Part shown: one piece after another, positions 27,679-37,512 of the stretch
Numbering within the stretch: the first letter of the stretch is position 1
Layout of the letters: each line of letters starts with the position of its first letter
Source: Variovorax paradoxus
GTDB taxonomy: Bacteria; Pseudomonadota; Gammaproteobacteria; Burkholderiales; Burkholderiaceae_C
Length of the DNA: 64,000 nt
Direction of reading: 5' to 3'
Assembly: GCF_030815975.1 (NCBI RefSeq)
Contig: NZ_JAUSXL010000002.1
Location: forward strand, 2,518,501 to 2,582,500
Notes under the pieces: generated by a model
Seen by the model: the letters and a program-made list of their open reading frames with translations, nothing else
Told to the model about the DNA's origin: nothing
The model's database searches: none
Program-made: the position numbers and the translations under genes

Positions 27679-28395
27679 GTGTCCGCCTTCATCCGCCTTG
27701 GTTCATCGACATCCACCGGATTCGGCAGCAACTCCCAAATTCGTAAGTTGTCGATAAAGTTACTGCATCGGCGTCGTGCCGGCGCTTTTCGGCTGCGTGA
27801 TCTCTCAGCTCGGCATTGCGCACGCAAGCTCCTAACGCTTGTGCAGGTACAAGCTCGCGCGGACGAGCTTGAGAATTGGCCGATCGCGTCCGCTATGGTG
27901 GGCGCCCGGAACACAAGAAGAATCCTGGCGACTTTGGACTCACGCCGCTGGCCGATCCTGGGCAAGGTAAATCGTTGTGTGATGCCGCCAAGATTTCTGA
28001 GCGTGATGAAAGCAACAAAGCTACTGCAGGCCGGATTGCGCACTGGCCTCCTGAGCGACCGCATGATCATCGGAGTGGCCGAAAAATGTCTGATCGGTCA
28101 CGGACGACGGCCTTGCAATGGAGGCGCAGCCCGAGAATCCCGAATCGGCGACTTACCATGGCTGATGCCTGAGACTGATCCGCTCCACTGGAAGTGATCA
28201 TCGATGGAAGCGCCCTAATGGCTGACCTGCGGATCGGTGCGAAGTGGATGGCTGCGACGTCAGGGGAGCAGGAAGTCAAGCCACGGCGGCTCTGATCGAC
28301 ATGTACGTCGACGATGTCTGCTTGACTCGGAACCAAGACATCTGGGCAGAGACTGTGCGCGATAGCGTCTTCGTGTCTACGTATCCATTGGCGAT
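27679..28395. other. no confident gene: degenerate island edge
   Basis: About 700 bp with only short frames, none with a start, ribosome site and recognisable protein. Composition is more AT-rich than the flanking core genes. I see no intact integrase and no second copy of the tRNA-Phe 3' end. It probably represents decayed mobile DNA, given the IS66 fragment that follows. Confidence 0.4.
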
Positions 28396-28842
28396 GTGGT
28401 TTGCGAGTTCGTATACGACGAAGCAGCGAAGTCGCACCTGGTGGCACTGTGCCTACAGCCAGGCGACTCGGTGTCGCGCTTGGAGCGCGAGAAGCGTGGA
28501 CGCAAGCCGCTGGCCCCCGCGCTGCCGCGCGAGATCGTGCGGCACGAGTTGCCCGAGGCCGAGCGGGTGTGCGCGCATGACGGGCACGCGCTGGTGGAGA
28601 TCGGCGCCGAGATCAGCGAGCAGATGGATGACAGCCCAGAGCAGGTTCGCGTGCTCCAGCGCCACCCCATCAAATACGCCTGTCCCTCCTGCCGCTACCT
28701 TGTCGCGTTGTTCAAGAAGTTGCCACTGGCGCAGACGGTCGACGACTACGAGGCGCTGTGCCTGAAGCATCAAGCTCGGCGGCGCGTAAGCCGCCCTGTG
28801 CGGATCGGTTCCGGCAGCACGCGCAAGGGCGTGATTGATTGA
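28396..28842 (+). pseudogene. IS66-family transposase remnant
   Basis: A 148-codon frame whose centre (28486-28699) matches the zinc-finger/HTH region of the IS66 large transposase: KRGRKPLAPALPREIVRHELPEAE, then four cysteine positions with CPSCRY. The sequence before it (HLVALCLQPGDSVSRLE) resembles the N-terminus of the small IS66 OrfA, as if an internal deletion joined two IS genes. The DDE catalytic part is missing and the last ~45 residues match nothing I know. On the minus strand at ~28835-28985 a short stretch (IFSALWPFKGTEMDGERIM) is open but unassigned. Confidence 0.65.
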
Positions 28843-29066
28843 CGGCGGCCTTCACCTTGACCAGGTCGATCGGCTTGTCGCTCTCCTGCCCAGCACGCTT
28901 CATTATCCGCTCGCCATCCATCTCGGTGCCCTTGAACGGCCAGAGTGCGCTGAAGATGACTACCTGACCGTCCGTGCATCTGATCGGCCCGTGGGAGCAG
29001 TCATCTTAATTTTACCGTGTCATAAATGACATAATTCGATCTTCTCAACTTCGCGCCGGAGGATCG

Positions 29067-29138
29067 ATGAATGGAGCCGAGCGCTTTGATCGCTACCTTG
29101 AACACCTGAGCGAAGGAAACTACTGCTACGCCAAGTGA
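29067..29138 (+). pseudogene. possible N-terminal scrap of an IS701-type transposase
   Basis: A 23-codon frame behind a good GGAGG site begins MNGAERFDRYLEHLSEG, which resembles the start of IS701-family DDE transposases, then diverges and stops at once. The rest of the transposase is absent. The match is short, so confidence is low. Confidence 0.35.
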
Positions 29139-29551
29139 GCAGTTCGCCGATGCCAATGATCGCTGTCTTCCCAATAAACAACACCAGCCGTCAGATCGTC
29201 AATGCACTGCAATTGGGTGAAATCTACCGCTTTGTAGTTAGCGGTCTTTTGGCGCCCCTATAAAGTCGATTTCAGGAGCCATCATCACGGGGCAACGTTT
29301 CCCTGAGGAGGGTTGATTTGGAAAATGCTGCTGCAGGAAAATCATTTGCGACCTGCTTTCATTTCGAATGAGCCTGCTATCAAAGGCCCAGTTCGCTGGT
29401 AAAGGAATTTGGTCGAGTGGAGAGCCTATTTGCGCGCATTGCATCATCGATGCCATCATGCTTAGGTTCGGTTTGGTAAAATCAATCAAGTCTTTCGGGT
29501 ATGTGGACTTGATGTCAACAAGGCCTTCCGTGAAATTCGAAGGCGTATCAG
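29139..29551. other. no recognisable gene between IS debris and the glycan cluster
   Basis: 413 bp of lower-GC sequence. A minus-strand frame (29238-29489, 83 codons) is open but has no known motif. A promoter for the downstream methyltransferase is expected here; TAAAAT near 29477 is a possible -10. Confidence 0.35.
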
Positions 29552-30241
29552 ATGAATGTTGATGGTATCAAGGTCGCCGCATTGTTGTGCGGATCTTCCT
29601 CGCGGGGCGAACTGTGGAAGAGATTTCTCTGCGCCCAGCGGACTCGGGTTATGGCCGAAGTTGGGGTTTGGAAAGGCGACTTCGCAGCAGATGTATTGAA
29701 TGCCGCATCGCACGTCGAGATTTACTACATGATTGATCCTTGGGCAAATCTGCCGGATTGGAATAAACCCTTCAATGTCAGGCCTGAGGCTTTCGATGGA
29801 ATCTACCGAGAGATGGATGCGAAGACGGCCTTTGCGGCCGATAAGCGAAGAATTTTGAGAGGGCGCACTAAGGAAGTCGTTGGCGAGATACCGGATGAGT
29901 CGCTCGATTTTGCATATATCGACGGGGACCACACACTTCGGGGGATTACGATCGACCTGATCAAGATGTGGCCCAAAATAAGACCCGGGGGCTTTATCGG
30001 TGGCGACGATTTCACTACCACACCCTGGCAGCATGATGTGAAGTTTGAGCCGACCATGGTTTGTCCGTTCAGTGTCTTCTTCGCCGAGGCGATGAACATA
30101 CCGATCACGGCGTTGGAGCACGGACAATTTCTCATTCAGAAGGATGAAGGTGCTGGCTTCTCTTTTAGTGATCCGACAGGGCTCTATGGCGACTTGGCAC
30201 TGAATAAGTTCCCGCCTTCGGTTGGTATGAAAAGTCTGTAA
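29552..30241 (+). CDS. class I SAM-dependent methyltransferase, first gene of the glycan cluster
   Basis: A 229-residue protein with a Methyltransf_24-type Rossmann core: motif I AEVGVWKGDFAADVL, acidic strand MIDPWAN, then DFAYIDGDHTLRGITIDL and RPGGFIGGDDF. Such enzymes are common in surface-polysaccharide loci, where they methylate a sugar or glycan end; the substrate here is unknown. It lies 13 bp before the giant glycosyltransferase gene, so the two are probably co-transcribed. Codon use is markedly more AT-rich than in the core genes, which suggests transfer. Confidence 0.8.
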   Translation: MNVDGIKVAALLCGSSSRGELWKRFLCAQRTRVMAEVGVWKGDFAADVLNAASHVEIYYMIDPWANLPDWNKPFNVRPEAFDGIYREMDAKTAFAADKRRILRGRTKEVVGEIPDESLDFAYIDGDHTLRGITIDLIKMWPKIRPGGFIGGDDFTTTPWQHDVKFEPTMVCPFSVFFAEAMNIPITALEHGQFLIQKDEGAGFSFSDPTGLYGDLALNKFPPSVGMKSL

Positions 30242-30254
30242 GTAGGATAATTCG

Positions 30255-33200
30255 GTGAATATTAGCGATTGGTCTGATCAAGACAAGAAGAATGTTGGCA
30301 GTTACTTGCAGTGGAATAGCTATCGCTCCGAGCGCCATAGACTCCTATATGTTGCAACGCCCAAAGTGGCGTGCACCACACTCAAGTGGTGGTTTGCGGC
30401 CTTGGAGGGTTATGCTGAAGAATTAAGAAAGATTACCGATAGCAGTGAGACCGACCGCGATCTCATCGTTCATGATTCCCATAAAGTTGCACCAAACGTA
30501 ACAGGCTTGGGGTTGCCCGATCTTCGCGAAGCAATTGAATCAGAGTCATTTTTCCAGTTTGCCTTAGTACGAAACCCCTACAAACGAATATTCTCCGCGT
30601 GGCAGTCCAAACTCTTGCTACGCGAGCCGTTGCAGGCAAGGCCATACGTCGGGACTGATTTTTATCACCACCCGATTACGATTGCGGCAGACATTGCGAA
30701 GGCATTTGAAGGGTTCTTGGAGCATCTTGCTGAAAATGAGGCTCCGTCCTATTGGGACCATCACTGGAGGCCGCAGGCTGATCTGCTACGCCCCGACCTG
30801 ATTAGCTACTCGTGCCTAGCAAAAATTGAGGAAAGTGAAAGGCTCGCTGAGAGTCTTCGTGAATGGTTGGGTACTTATATCCCCAGTCCATTTCAAGGTC
30901 GTCGCTCTAACGAAAGTTTGATTCCCTATGCACCAGAGTTAATCACGCAACGTAGCGCCGAATTAATTTACTCACTGTACTCCCGCGACTTTGACGTGTT
31001 CGGTTACGAAAAACAGATTCCCTCGGGCAAAGAAGAATTTTCGACGGAGCAACTCGATGTCGCTATCAAGGCAGTCAAGATCATTCGTGCGCGGCATCAG
31101 CGCCTCGGCGAACGCAATGGGCAAATCGGAGGACTCAACCAAGCGCTAACTGAGCGTGATGGACAAATTGCGGGGCTCAACCATGGGCTGACTGAGCGAG
31201 ACGGGCAGATTGCTGGACTCACCCAGGCGCTAGCTGAGCGAGACGGAAAGATTGCTGGACTCAACCAGGCGATGGCTGAGCGAGACGGAAAGATTGCTGG
31301 ACTCAACCAGGCGATGGCTGAGCGCGATGGACAAATTGCTCGGCTCAACCATGGGCTGGCTGAGCGAAACGACCAGATTACTGGACTCAACCAGGCGATG
31401 GCTGAGCGTGATGGACAAATTGCGGGGCTCAATCATGGGCTGACCGAGCGAGACGGGCGGATTGCTGGATTCAACCATGCGCTGGCTGAGCGTGATGGAC
31501 AAATTGCCGGGCTCAAACATGCACTTGCAGAGCGGCACGGACAGATTGCGCGACTCAACCATGTGCTAGCTGAGCGTGATGCACAAATTGTCGGGCTCAA
31601 ACATGCACTTGCAGAGCGTAACGCACAGATTTCCGGGCTCAACCATGCGCTGACCGAGCGTGATGGACAGATTTCCGGACTCAACCATGCGCTAGCTGAG
31701 CGTGACGGACAGATCAACTTTCAAAATGAAAAGATTCGCGGGCTCTTGCAGTCGCACTCGTGGAAGCTTACCAAGCCATTGAGGCTCATTTCTAGCCAGG
31801 TAAGGGTTGGCATTAGGCCACTGCGGGCGGCTTTTGATCGTATTTCTGTGCGGACTCCGCTGATGCGACAAGCCAAGATTCGCCGTATCCGCCTTAACCC
31901 GCTGTTCGACCCGGACTTCTATGCTGAGAGAAATCCTGACGTTGTTGCTGCTGGGGTCGACCTCGCAAAACATTATGGTCTTTCAGGATGGAAAGAACGC
32001 AGAGATCCCTCAGCAAAGTTTAGCACCCGCCATTATTTGGAAATCCACCCTGATGTCGCCGCAGCTGGCATCAATCCGTTGTTGCATTATATTGAGCACG
32101 GAAAGGCGGAGGGGCGTCTGACCCACGGTGTGGAGGATAATTCCTGGGTGCAACTTGAGCATGATGACACTCTTGCCGCTGGGGATGTTGCAATAGGTGA
32201 TCAGCCCCAAGGTGATTTACGCGAGCAGGTTATTGCCGATACGGAGGTGGTGCTGCTTGCCAGTGAGCTAACTCCCGGCGCAGGGGGCGTTGCACTAGAT
32301 GATCTGCCCCAAGGTGACTTACGCGAGCAGATTATTGCCGATAGGGAGGTGGTGTTGCTTGCTAGTGAGCCAACTCCTGATCAAGAACGCATCGACGCAG
32401 AGGTGGACGCGATTCGAAATTCGGGATTGTTTGATGCTGCATATTACATTGCAATGTACCCGGATATTCAGCCGCCACCAGCGGATCCGATTCGCCATTA
32501 TTGCGAGCGCGGTTGGTGTGAAGGGCGTAACCCCTCGGACGATTTTGACACGCGTGGTTACCTGGAAGCCTACAGTGATATCAAGAATGCACGCCTAAAT
32601 CCATTTTGGCACTATGTGAGTCATGGTCGATCTGAATCAAGACAGGCCACCCCCGACTCCAATAGTCGATATGAAGATGACGTTTATTTCGGTGAATTAA
32701 CCAGCGACATCCGGTTGATTGCGTACTACGCCACTCCAGACTGGAGCGCTGTACAGTGCGCCCGAAATGCTGTCAAAGGAGCCGGGCGGGCGCTCGTGCC
32801 CCACGAAGACCTGCGCTTCTATACGGTGTCCGAGCCCAGCACGCTTGCCAGACAAGCACTGATGGCTCGGCGCCATGGTGTATCTGCATGGTGTTTCACC
32901 TCGGATGCGGCGCAAAGCCCGGTGCCCGGAGATCCATTGCGCGAGTTTCTATCAAATCATGAAATTGATATTGGATTCATTCTGGAAATCGATCTGCGCT
33001 CATCGCTGGTTGATGAGCAGATTCACATTCTTCTGAAGAGTGCGCTAGCTGATGAGCGTTACCTGCGGATAGATGGACGCCCAGTCTTGGTGATGACTCT
33101 GCCTGACGACGAACATCGTTGCGATGAGGTATTGACAGCGTTCGATGCCATTCTCAACCGTACACCCACCCCATACCTGGTAGCCAGATTCGGTGGACTG

Positions 33201-35696
33201 CGAGGGCAAGCGGTCGGTGCTGCGATCCGGTTCAAGCCTGATGCCGTTCTGGATTTTCCGGTTTCCCCGATTCCAGGGGAGACCGGAAGTTTCCCGCCAA
33301 TGCATAAGAACGGCGTCGATTTCGTCCCATATAGTGTCGTTGTATCCCAAGCCATCGCGCGTATGGGGATAAGCGATGACCATACAGTTCCGTGCTATCG
33401 GGCAGTAACGCTCGGCCGCGACGACTCTCCACTTAAACCGGATGAGCCTCTACGCTATAGCCGATACCACCCGAAGGAATACCGTCGCTGGCTTGACGCC
33501 GCTATTGTCGATGCACGAATCAAGCATGCCAGCGGTCAGCGATTGCTGTTTATCAATGCCTGGAATGATTGGAATCGGGGCGCCGTACTTGAGCCGGATA
33601 GGTTTGCCGGTTACAGCAAACTGAACGAGACCAGCCGGGCGTTGCTCGGCTTGCCTTTGGGACTGGCCATGCCCAAGGTGTCCGTGATCGTCCCGAATTA
33701 CAACCACGCGACGTATCTGCAGCGACGCCTCGAGAGCATCTATCGCCAAACCTACGCGAATATCGAGGTGCTGCTGTTGGATGACTGTTCAACCGATCAA
33801 AGCCGTGACGTGCTTACAGAATACGCGAATCGCTATCCGGACATCACGACACCGTTGTTCAACCAAAAAAACTCCGGGGGTGTATTCCGTCAATGGGCGA
33901 AAGGTATCAAAGCTGCAACCGGAGATCTGATCTGGATTGCCGAAAGCGATGACTATTGCGACGAAGATTTCGTCGAAAAACTGGTCCGCTGCTTCGACGA
34001 CGAAGCAGTGATGCTTGCGTATTCGAAGATCGAATTCGTCCGAGCCGACGAAACAGTCATGCCTGACGAATTCTGGCACCACGTCCGGGATCTGGACTGC
34101 CGAGACAAGTGGAAGTACTCGTACGTGAACACGGCACACAAAGAGGTCTCCGACGCACTCGGGATCGTCAACACCATCCCCAACGCCAGTGGTGCGATCT
34201 TTCGGCGTCCGGTGGATATGCCGCTGCTGGAAGATGAGGCGTGGCTCTCGATGCGAGTCGTTGGCGACTGGATCTTCTATTTGCACCAGCTACGCGGCGC
34301 GAAGATCGCCTACTCAGCCGAAACCACCAATTACTTTCGAAGGTACGAAGGCAGCACAGCGGCAAGTACATACAAGAAAGAAACCTTTTACCGAGAGCTA
34401 AGTGTTGCTGCACAGACCGTTCAGACTTTGTATGACACCCCCAACTCTGTAGTAGAAAAATTCTGCAACACAGTAAAAAAATATTACGATTTTCATGGCG
34501 GCGCTAGTAATGAGGAGTTCAGACGCTGGTGCAATGAGAAAGAAGTTTTGGAAGCGCGTCATTTTCGAACTCCAAATATTGCGGTATCTACCATGGGGTT
34601 TTATCCGGGTGGGGCTGAAATACTTCCCATACGCATGGCTAACGAATTTAAACGGCAAGGCTATTCAGTTGTTCTGCTAAGCGCTGACCACGGTCAGCGC
34701 GAGGATGGAATACGCAGGCTCCTGAGAAGGGATGTCCCCGTAATCCAAACGTCGGATGTCGAATTCACCAAGCATCTTATTCATGATTTCGGCATCGAAG
34801 TTCTCAACTCCCATCAGTGGCATGTTCAGAAGTACCCAGCACAGGTTCCCGATGTATTTGGAGGGCTCAAGGCCCATGTCGCTTCGCTGCATGGAATGAT
34901 CGAATATGGTGACGCATTCGGTGTGACTACGGAACAACTCCGAATTGCGAATGAGAGCGTGACTACCTGGGTATATACAGCCGACAAAAACTTGGGTCCA
35001 TTCATCGAATATGGGCTCTATCAGAGCAATTTGTCCCGGTTCATTAAGCTCCCGAATGGCATGGAGCCGCCAGTGATCAAGCCGGTAAGTCGAGCGGAAA
35101 TAGGAATCCCTGATCATGCTTTCGTATTGTGTTGCGTAAGCCGAGCCATCGCTGACAAGGGGTGGGCCGAGGCAATTGAGGCAGTCAGGCAGGCACGGGA
35201 AATCACTGGAAAGGACATTCATTTGATCCTCGTTGGCAACGGGCCGGTTTACGACGAATACGTTCATTCAGGAGTCCCCTCGTTTGTTTATCTCGCAGGC
35301 TTCAGTGAGAACTCAGTTGGTTTTTACGCGGCGGCCGACATGGGGATCATGTTGACGAAGTTCAAGTCTGAAAGTTTTCCTTTAACGATTGTCGACTGCC
35401 TGTTCGCCGGCAGACCGTATATCGCCACAGCAGTCGGCGAGATCAGAAACATGCTTACCACTGACCGCGGCCTTGCCGGAGAAGTGATCGAGTTGAAGAA
35501 CTGGGAGATTCCTGTAGACCGAGCAGCTCGAGTCATCGCAGCCTACGCAACTGACACCGATGCGCTTCGATCATCCAAAGAAATCGTGGCTGAAGCTGCT
35601 AACAGATACAGGATCGACGTAGTCGTTAAGCAATACGCATCAATATTCGAACGTAATATTCAGGCTCAGCGTAGCAATGCAGCGACAGCTCCTTGA
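30255..35696 (+). CDS. giant sulfotransferase-glycosyltransferase fusion (Sulfotransfer_2, coiled coil, WbsX-like, GT2, GT4)
   Basis: 1,813 residues from GTG 30255. Residues ~25-230 are a carbohydrate sulfotransferase: 5'-phosphosulfate loop YVATPKVACTTLKWW and 3'-phosphate motif ALVRNPYKRIFSAW. Residues ~285-488 are tandem 14-residue repeats (coiled coil). Residues ~550-620 and ~726-796 hold two copies of an Fxx-Y-PD-HY-GR module (FDPDFYAERNPDVVAAG, HYIEHGKAEGR), separated by a 34-residue tandem duplication. Residues ~818-1134 are a WbsX-like domain (RLIAYYATPDW, INAWNDWNRGAVLEP). Residues ~1139-1370 are GT2 (VSVIVPNYNHATYL, IAESDDYCDEDF). Residues ~1442-1800 are GT4 (FYPGGAEILPIRMANEF, CCVSRAIADKGW, SESFPLTIVDCLFAGRP). 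No membrane segment is seen, so it is probably cytoplasmic. It would assemble and sulfate a surface glycan using PAPS from the nearby cys genes. Confidence 0.88.
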   Translation: MNISDWSDQDKKNVGSYLQWNSYRSERHRLLYVATPKVACTTLKWWFAALEGYAEELRKITDSSETDRDLIVHDSHKVAPNVTGLGLPDLREAIESESFFQFALVRNPYKRIFSAWQSKLLLREPLQARPYVGTDFYHHPITIAADIAKAFEGFLEHLAENEAPSYWDHHWRPQADLLRPDLISYSCLAKIEESERLAESLREWLGTYIPSPFQGRRSNESLIPYAPELITQRSAELIYSLYSRDFDVFGYEKQIPSGKEEFSTEQLDVAIKAVKIIRARHQRLGERNGQIGGLNQALTERDGQIAGLNHGLTERDGQIAGLTQALAERDGKIAGLNQAMAERDGKIAGLNQAMAERDGQIARLNHGLAERNDQITGLNQAMAERDGQIAGLNHGLTERDGRIAGFNHALAERDGQIAGLKHALAERHGQIARLNHVLAERDAQIVGLKHALAERNAQISGLNHALTERDGQISGLNHALAERDGQINFQNEKIRGLLQSHSWKLTKPLRLISSQVRVGIRPLRAAFDRISVRTPLMRQAKIRRIRLNPLFDPDFYAERNPDVVAAGVDLAKHYGLSGWKERRDPSAKFSTRHYLEIHPDVAAAGINPLLHYIEHGKAEGRLTHGVEDNSWVQLEHDDTLAAGDVAIGDQPQGDLREQVIADTEVVLLASELTPGAGGVALDDLPQGDLREQIIADREVVLLASEPTPDQERIDAEVDAIRNSGLFDAAYYIAMYPDIQPPPADPIRHYCERGWCEGRNPSDDFDTRGYLEAYSDIKNARLNPFWHYVSHGRSESRQATPDSNSRYEDDVYFGELTSDIRLIAYYATPDWSAVQCARNAVKGAGRALVPHEDLRFYTVSEPSTLARQALMARRHGVSAWCFTSDAAQSPVPGDPLREFLSNHEIDIGFILEIDLRSSLVDEQIHILLKSALADERYLRIDGRPVLVMTLPDDEHRCDEVLTAFDAILNRTPTPYLVARFGGLRGQAVGAAIRFKPDAVLDFPVSPIPGETGSFPPMHKNGVDFVPYSVVVSQAIARMGISDDHTVPCYRAVTLGRDDSPLKPDEPLRYSRYHPKEYRRWLDAAIVDARIKHASGQRLLFINAWNDWNRGAVLEPDRFAGYSKLNETSRALLGLPLGLAMPKVSVIVPNYNHATYLQRRLESIYRQTYANIEVLLLDDCSTDQSRDVLTEYANRYPDITTPLFNQKNSGGVFRQWAKGIKAATGDLIWIAESDDYCDEDFVEKLVRCFDDEAVMLAYSKIEFVRADETVMPDEFWHHVRDLDCRDKWKYSYVNTAHKEVSDALGIVNTIPNASGAIFRRPVDMPLLEDEAWLSMRVVGDWIFYLHQLRGAKIAYSAETTNYFRRYEGSTAASTYKKETFYRELSVAAQTVQTLYDTPNSVVEKFCNTVKKYYDFHGGASNEEFRRWCNEKEVLEARHFRTPNIAVSTMGFYPGGAEILPIRMANEFKRQGYSVVLLSADHGQREDGIRRLLRRDVPVIQTSDVEFTKHLIHDFGIEVLNSHQWHVQKYPAQVPDVFGGLKAHVASLHGMIEYGDAFGVTTEQLRIANESVTTWVYTADKNLGPFIEYGLYQSNLSRFIKLPNGMEPPVIKPVSRAEIGIPDHAFVLCCVSRAIADKGWAEAIEAVRQAREITGKDIHLILVGNGPVYDEYVHSGVPSFVYLAGFSENSVGFYAAADMGIMLTKFKSESFPLTIVDCLFAGRPYIATAVGEIRNMLTTDRGLAGEVIELKNWEIPVDRAARVIAAYATDTDALRSSKEIVAEAANRYRIDVVVKQYASIFERNIQAQRSNAATAP
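31107..31718 (+). repeat. 42-bp minisatellite coding 14-residue coiled-coil repeats
   Basis: Fourteen complete and one partial 42-bp units, in frame, each coding a variant of AERDGQIAGLNHAL. Units differ at the third residue pair and at the N/Q/K positions. Ile and Leu spaced through each unit suggest a long helical rod between the sulfotransferase and the rest of the protein. Copy number could vary by slippage. Confidence 0.95.
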
Positions 35697-35913
35697 ACTC
35701 TCAGCGCTGCTCCGCGCTACCCGCGCGCGGTTACTTTCTACCAAGGCTCACCGAGCCCGGCGCCGCAACGTGCCTTTCGCGTCTGGCAGCGATTTTCTGT
35801 TCACAGCTGACAAAATCTCGCCGGCTTCCCCTGGCTCGTTTCGCCGTTTAAAAAACTCTCAAGAATCAGCAACGCCTTACCCTCAATGTTGATTAATCCG
35901 GTGGCGTGCTACC

Positions 35914-36283
35914 CTGAACGTTGGACAAGACGACTTCGTGCTCTGCATGGTGACCAGAGGCATTCCGGAGAAAGGGTGGAAGGAAGCTATTCAAGCTGTG
36001 AATTGGGTAATGCGGATTCCGTGCGCGAAATTCACCTTCTGTTAATCAAGGACGGGCTTGAGTTAAAAAAGAAGGTGTGTGAGATAACGCATTCAGATTG
36101 CGCGCATTTTTTTAAATTTCGCTAGAATATCTGCGATTATTTTGCCATTGGTGACCCGGGCTTACTCCTGTCCAGATTCAAGGGATTGTCATAGACTGCT
36201 TGCTTGCTGGGAAGCCTGTTCTCGCGAGCGATATCGGTGAAATTAGAGGCATGCTCGACTCTCCTGGGGGGCTTCGCAGGTAA
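35914..36283 (+). pseudogene. decayed GT4 glycosyltransferase fragment
   Basis: Three blocks in different frames align in order with the GT4 domain just upstream: DDFVLCMVTRGIPEKGW (compare CCVSRAIADKGW), then after a frameshift near 36000 NADSVREIHLLLIKDG, then IVIDCLLAGKPVLASDIGE and IRGML, ending at TAA near 36283. A large internal deletion removes the middle. It is a remnant of a second, related glycosyltransferase and evidence of past rearrangement. The rest of the gap between 35697 and 36401 shows no gene. Confidence 0.75.
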
Positions 36284-36401
36284 ATTATTCTCTTTGCGGG
36301 ATTGGATACTTGATGCAAAGGCAGTAGGGTAGGCTGCCGTAGATTTGGCAAATTAGCCGTCTCCAAGGCATAACGAAATCTAAACAGGACACTTTTTAGC
36401 A

Positions 36402-37430
36402 ATGGACTCGAACTTATCTTCGCCAGCGGGGCACCTTACTCATTTTAGCGCAAGTCAAAACTCGTCGCTTAAATCTTTTTCTACTGATGAGCTATTTTCA
36501 GAGCTGATAAGCAGAACGGCTTTCAGTGTGAAGGCGTCAACTGAAAAGGAGGGCTATCTCGCTCATCAGCTTTGTAGTAACCTTAGCCGATTTTCAGACG
36601 TTCATCTGAACCGGCATTCCATCACTAATCTCAAAAACGTCTACTCTGCATTTCTTCGGTCCGATATCAATCACAGACTTCCGATAAGAGATTCAACATG
36701 GGTCGAATTGGGGTGCGGCTCGATCAATCCATGGTCGTTTTCGTTTCTTTTATTGGCCTTAGGGGCGAAGCGAGCAATCCCGATTGACCTTGATCCAGTT
36801 GGTGATTCGGAGCAAGCATGCCGTACCTTGGCTGAGATAGTGAAGATCCTTTTGGTAAATCCTGCTTTAATCATTGGAGGTGATTCGGCGGGAATATCAC
36901 AACAAGATATATTGAATAACCTACGCGGGTTTGGTCTGAAAGAGTTGAGCGATGGTTCAATGTCTGGAATAGCAGAATCACGCCTCGACTACCGTGTAGA
37001 GTCTGTGTATGCACTGACGGTGCCGCACAAATCAGTCGACGTGGTAGTGTCAAATGCCTTTTTTGAGCACGTTCCTGATGTGAATAGGGCAGTTGAATCC
37101 ATCGCAAGAATCACCAAGCCAGGCGGATACGGTGTGCACATCATCGATACTATTGACCACTGGGTTTATGGGGCTCCAGATTCCGGCCCACTCGACTTCC
37201 TAAAGGTTGATTCGGCAGAGCCTCTTGTCAATGGGTGCAATCGAGTACGTCCGAAAGAGTTTCCCGCGATTTTTGAGAAACACGGATTTGAAGTGCTCCA
37301 TACCTCCTATGGCAATGTGGTGTCGCTTACTGAGGATGAGCGAAGGACATTTGCGTCACCTTGGTCATCGATGCCGCTTGAGGACTTGACTCCTACGGTA
37401 ATCAACATCGTGGTTCGATTGGTGAAGTGA
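36402..37430 (+). CDS. class I SAM-dependent methyltransferase in the glycan cluster
   Basis: 342 residues, unlike the first methyltransferase of the cluster. The SAM core begins near residue 100 (WVELGCGSINPW, then IPIDLDPVGDSEQACR) and includes the Methyltransf_11 pattern VDVVVSNAFFEHVPDVNRAVESI and KPGGYGVHIID. About 100 N-terminal residues precede the core and match nothing I recognise. A role in capping or decorating the polysaccharide is inferred from location. The lower-GC codon use agrees with the neighbouring island genes. The epimerase follows closely. Confidence 0.8.
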   Translation: MDSNLSSPAGHLTHFSASQNSSLKSFSTDELFSELISRTAFSVKASTEKEGYLAHQLCSNLSRFSDVHLNRHSITNLKNVYSAFLRSDINHRLPIRDSTWVELGCGSINPWSFSFLLLALGAKRAIPIDLDPVGDSEQACRTLAEIVKILLVNPALIIGGDSAGISQQDILNNLRGFGLKELSDGSMSGIAESRLDYRVESVYALTVPHKSVDVVVSNAFFEHVPDVNRAVESIARITKPGGYGVHIIDTIDHWVYGAPDSGPLDFLKVDSAEPLVNGCNRVRPKEFPAIFEKHGFEVLHTSYGNVVSLTEDERRTFASPWSSMPLEDLTPTVINIVVRLVK

Positions 37431-37512
37431 TGTGCGGAATAGGACTCCACTAACAAGCATCACACGTAGTCAACATGTCGCAACAGTCCGTATTGGTCTT
37501 CAGGATAAGGGT

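Noticed and set aside
27679..28197. Open frames on both strands just after tRNA-Phe, considered as an integrase
   Set aside because: No tyrosine-recombinase R-H-R-Y motif is present, the plus frame starts inside the terminator, and no ribosome site is seen.
31107..31718. Regular 42-bp repeats considered as a CRISPR array
   Set aside because: There are no spacers; the units abut directly and stay in frame within a long protein, so this is a coding minisatellite.
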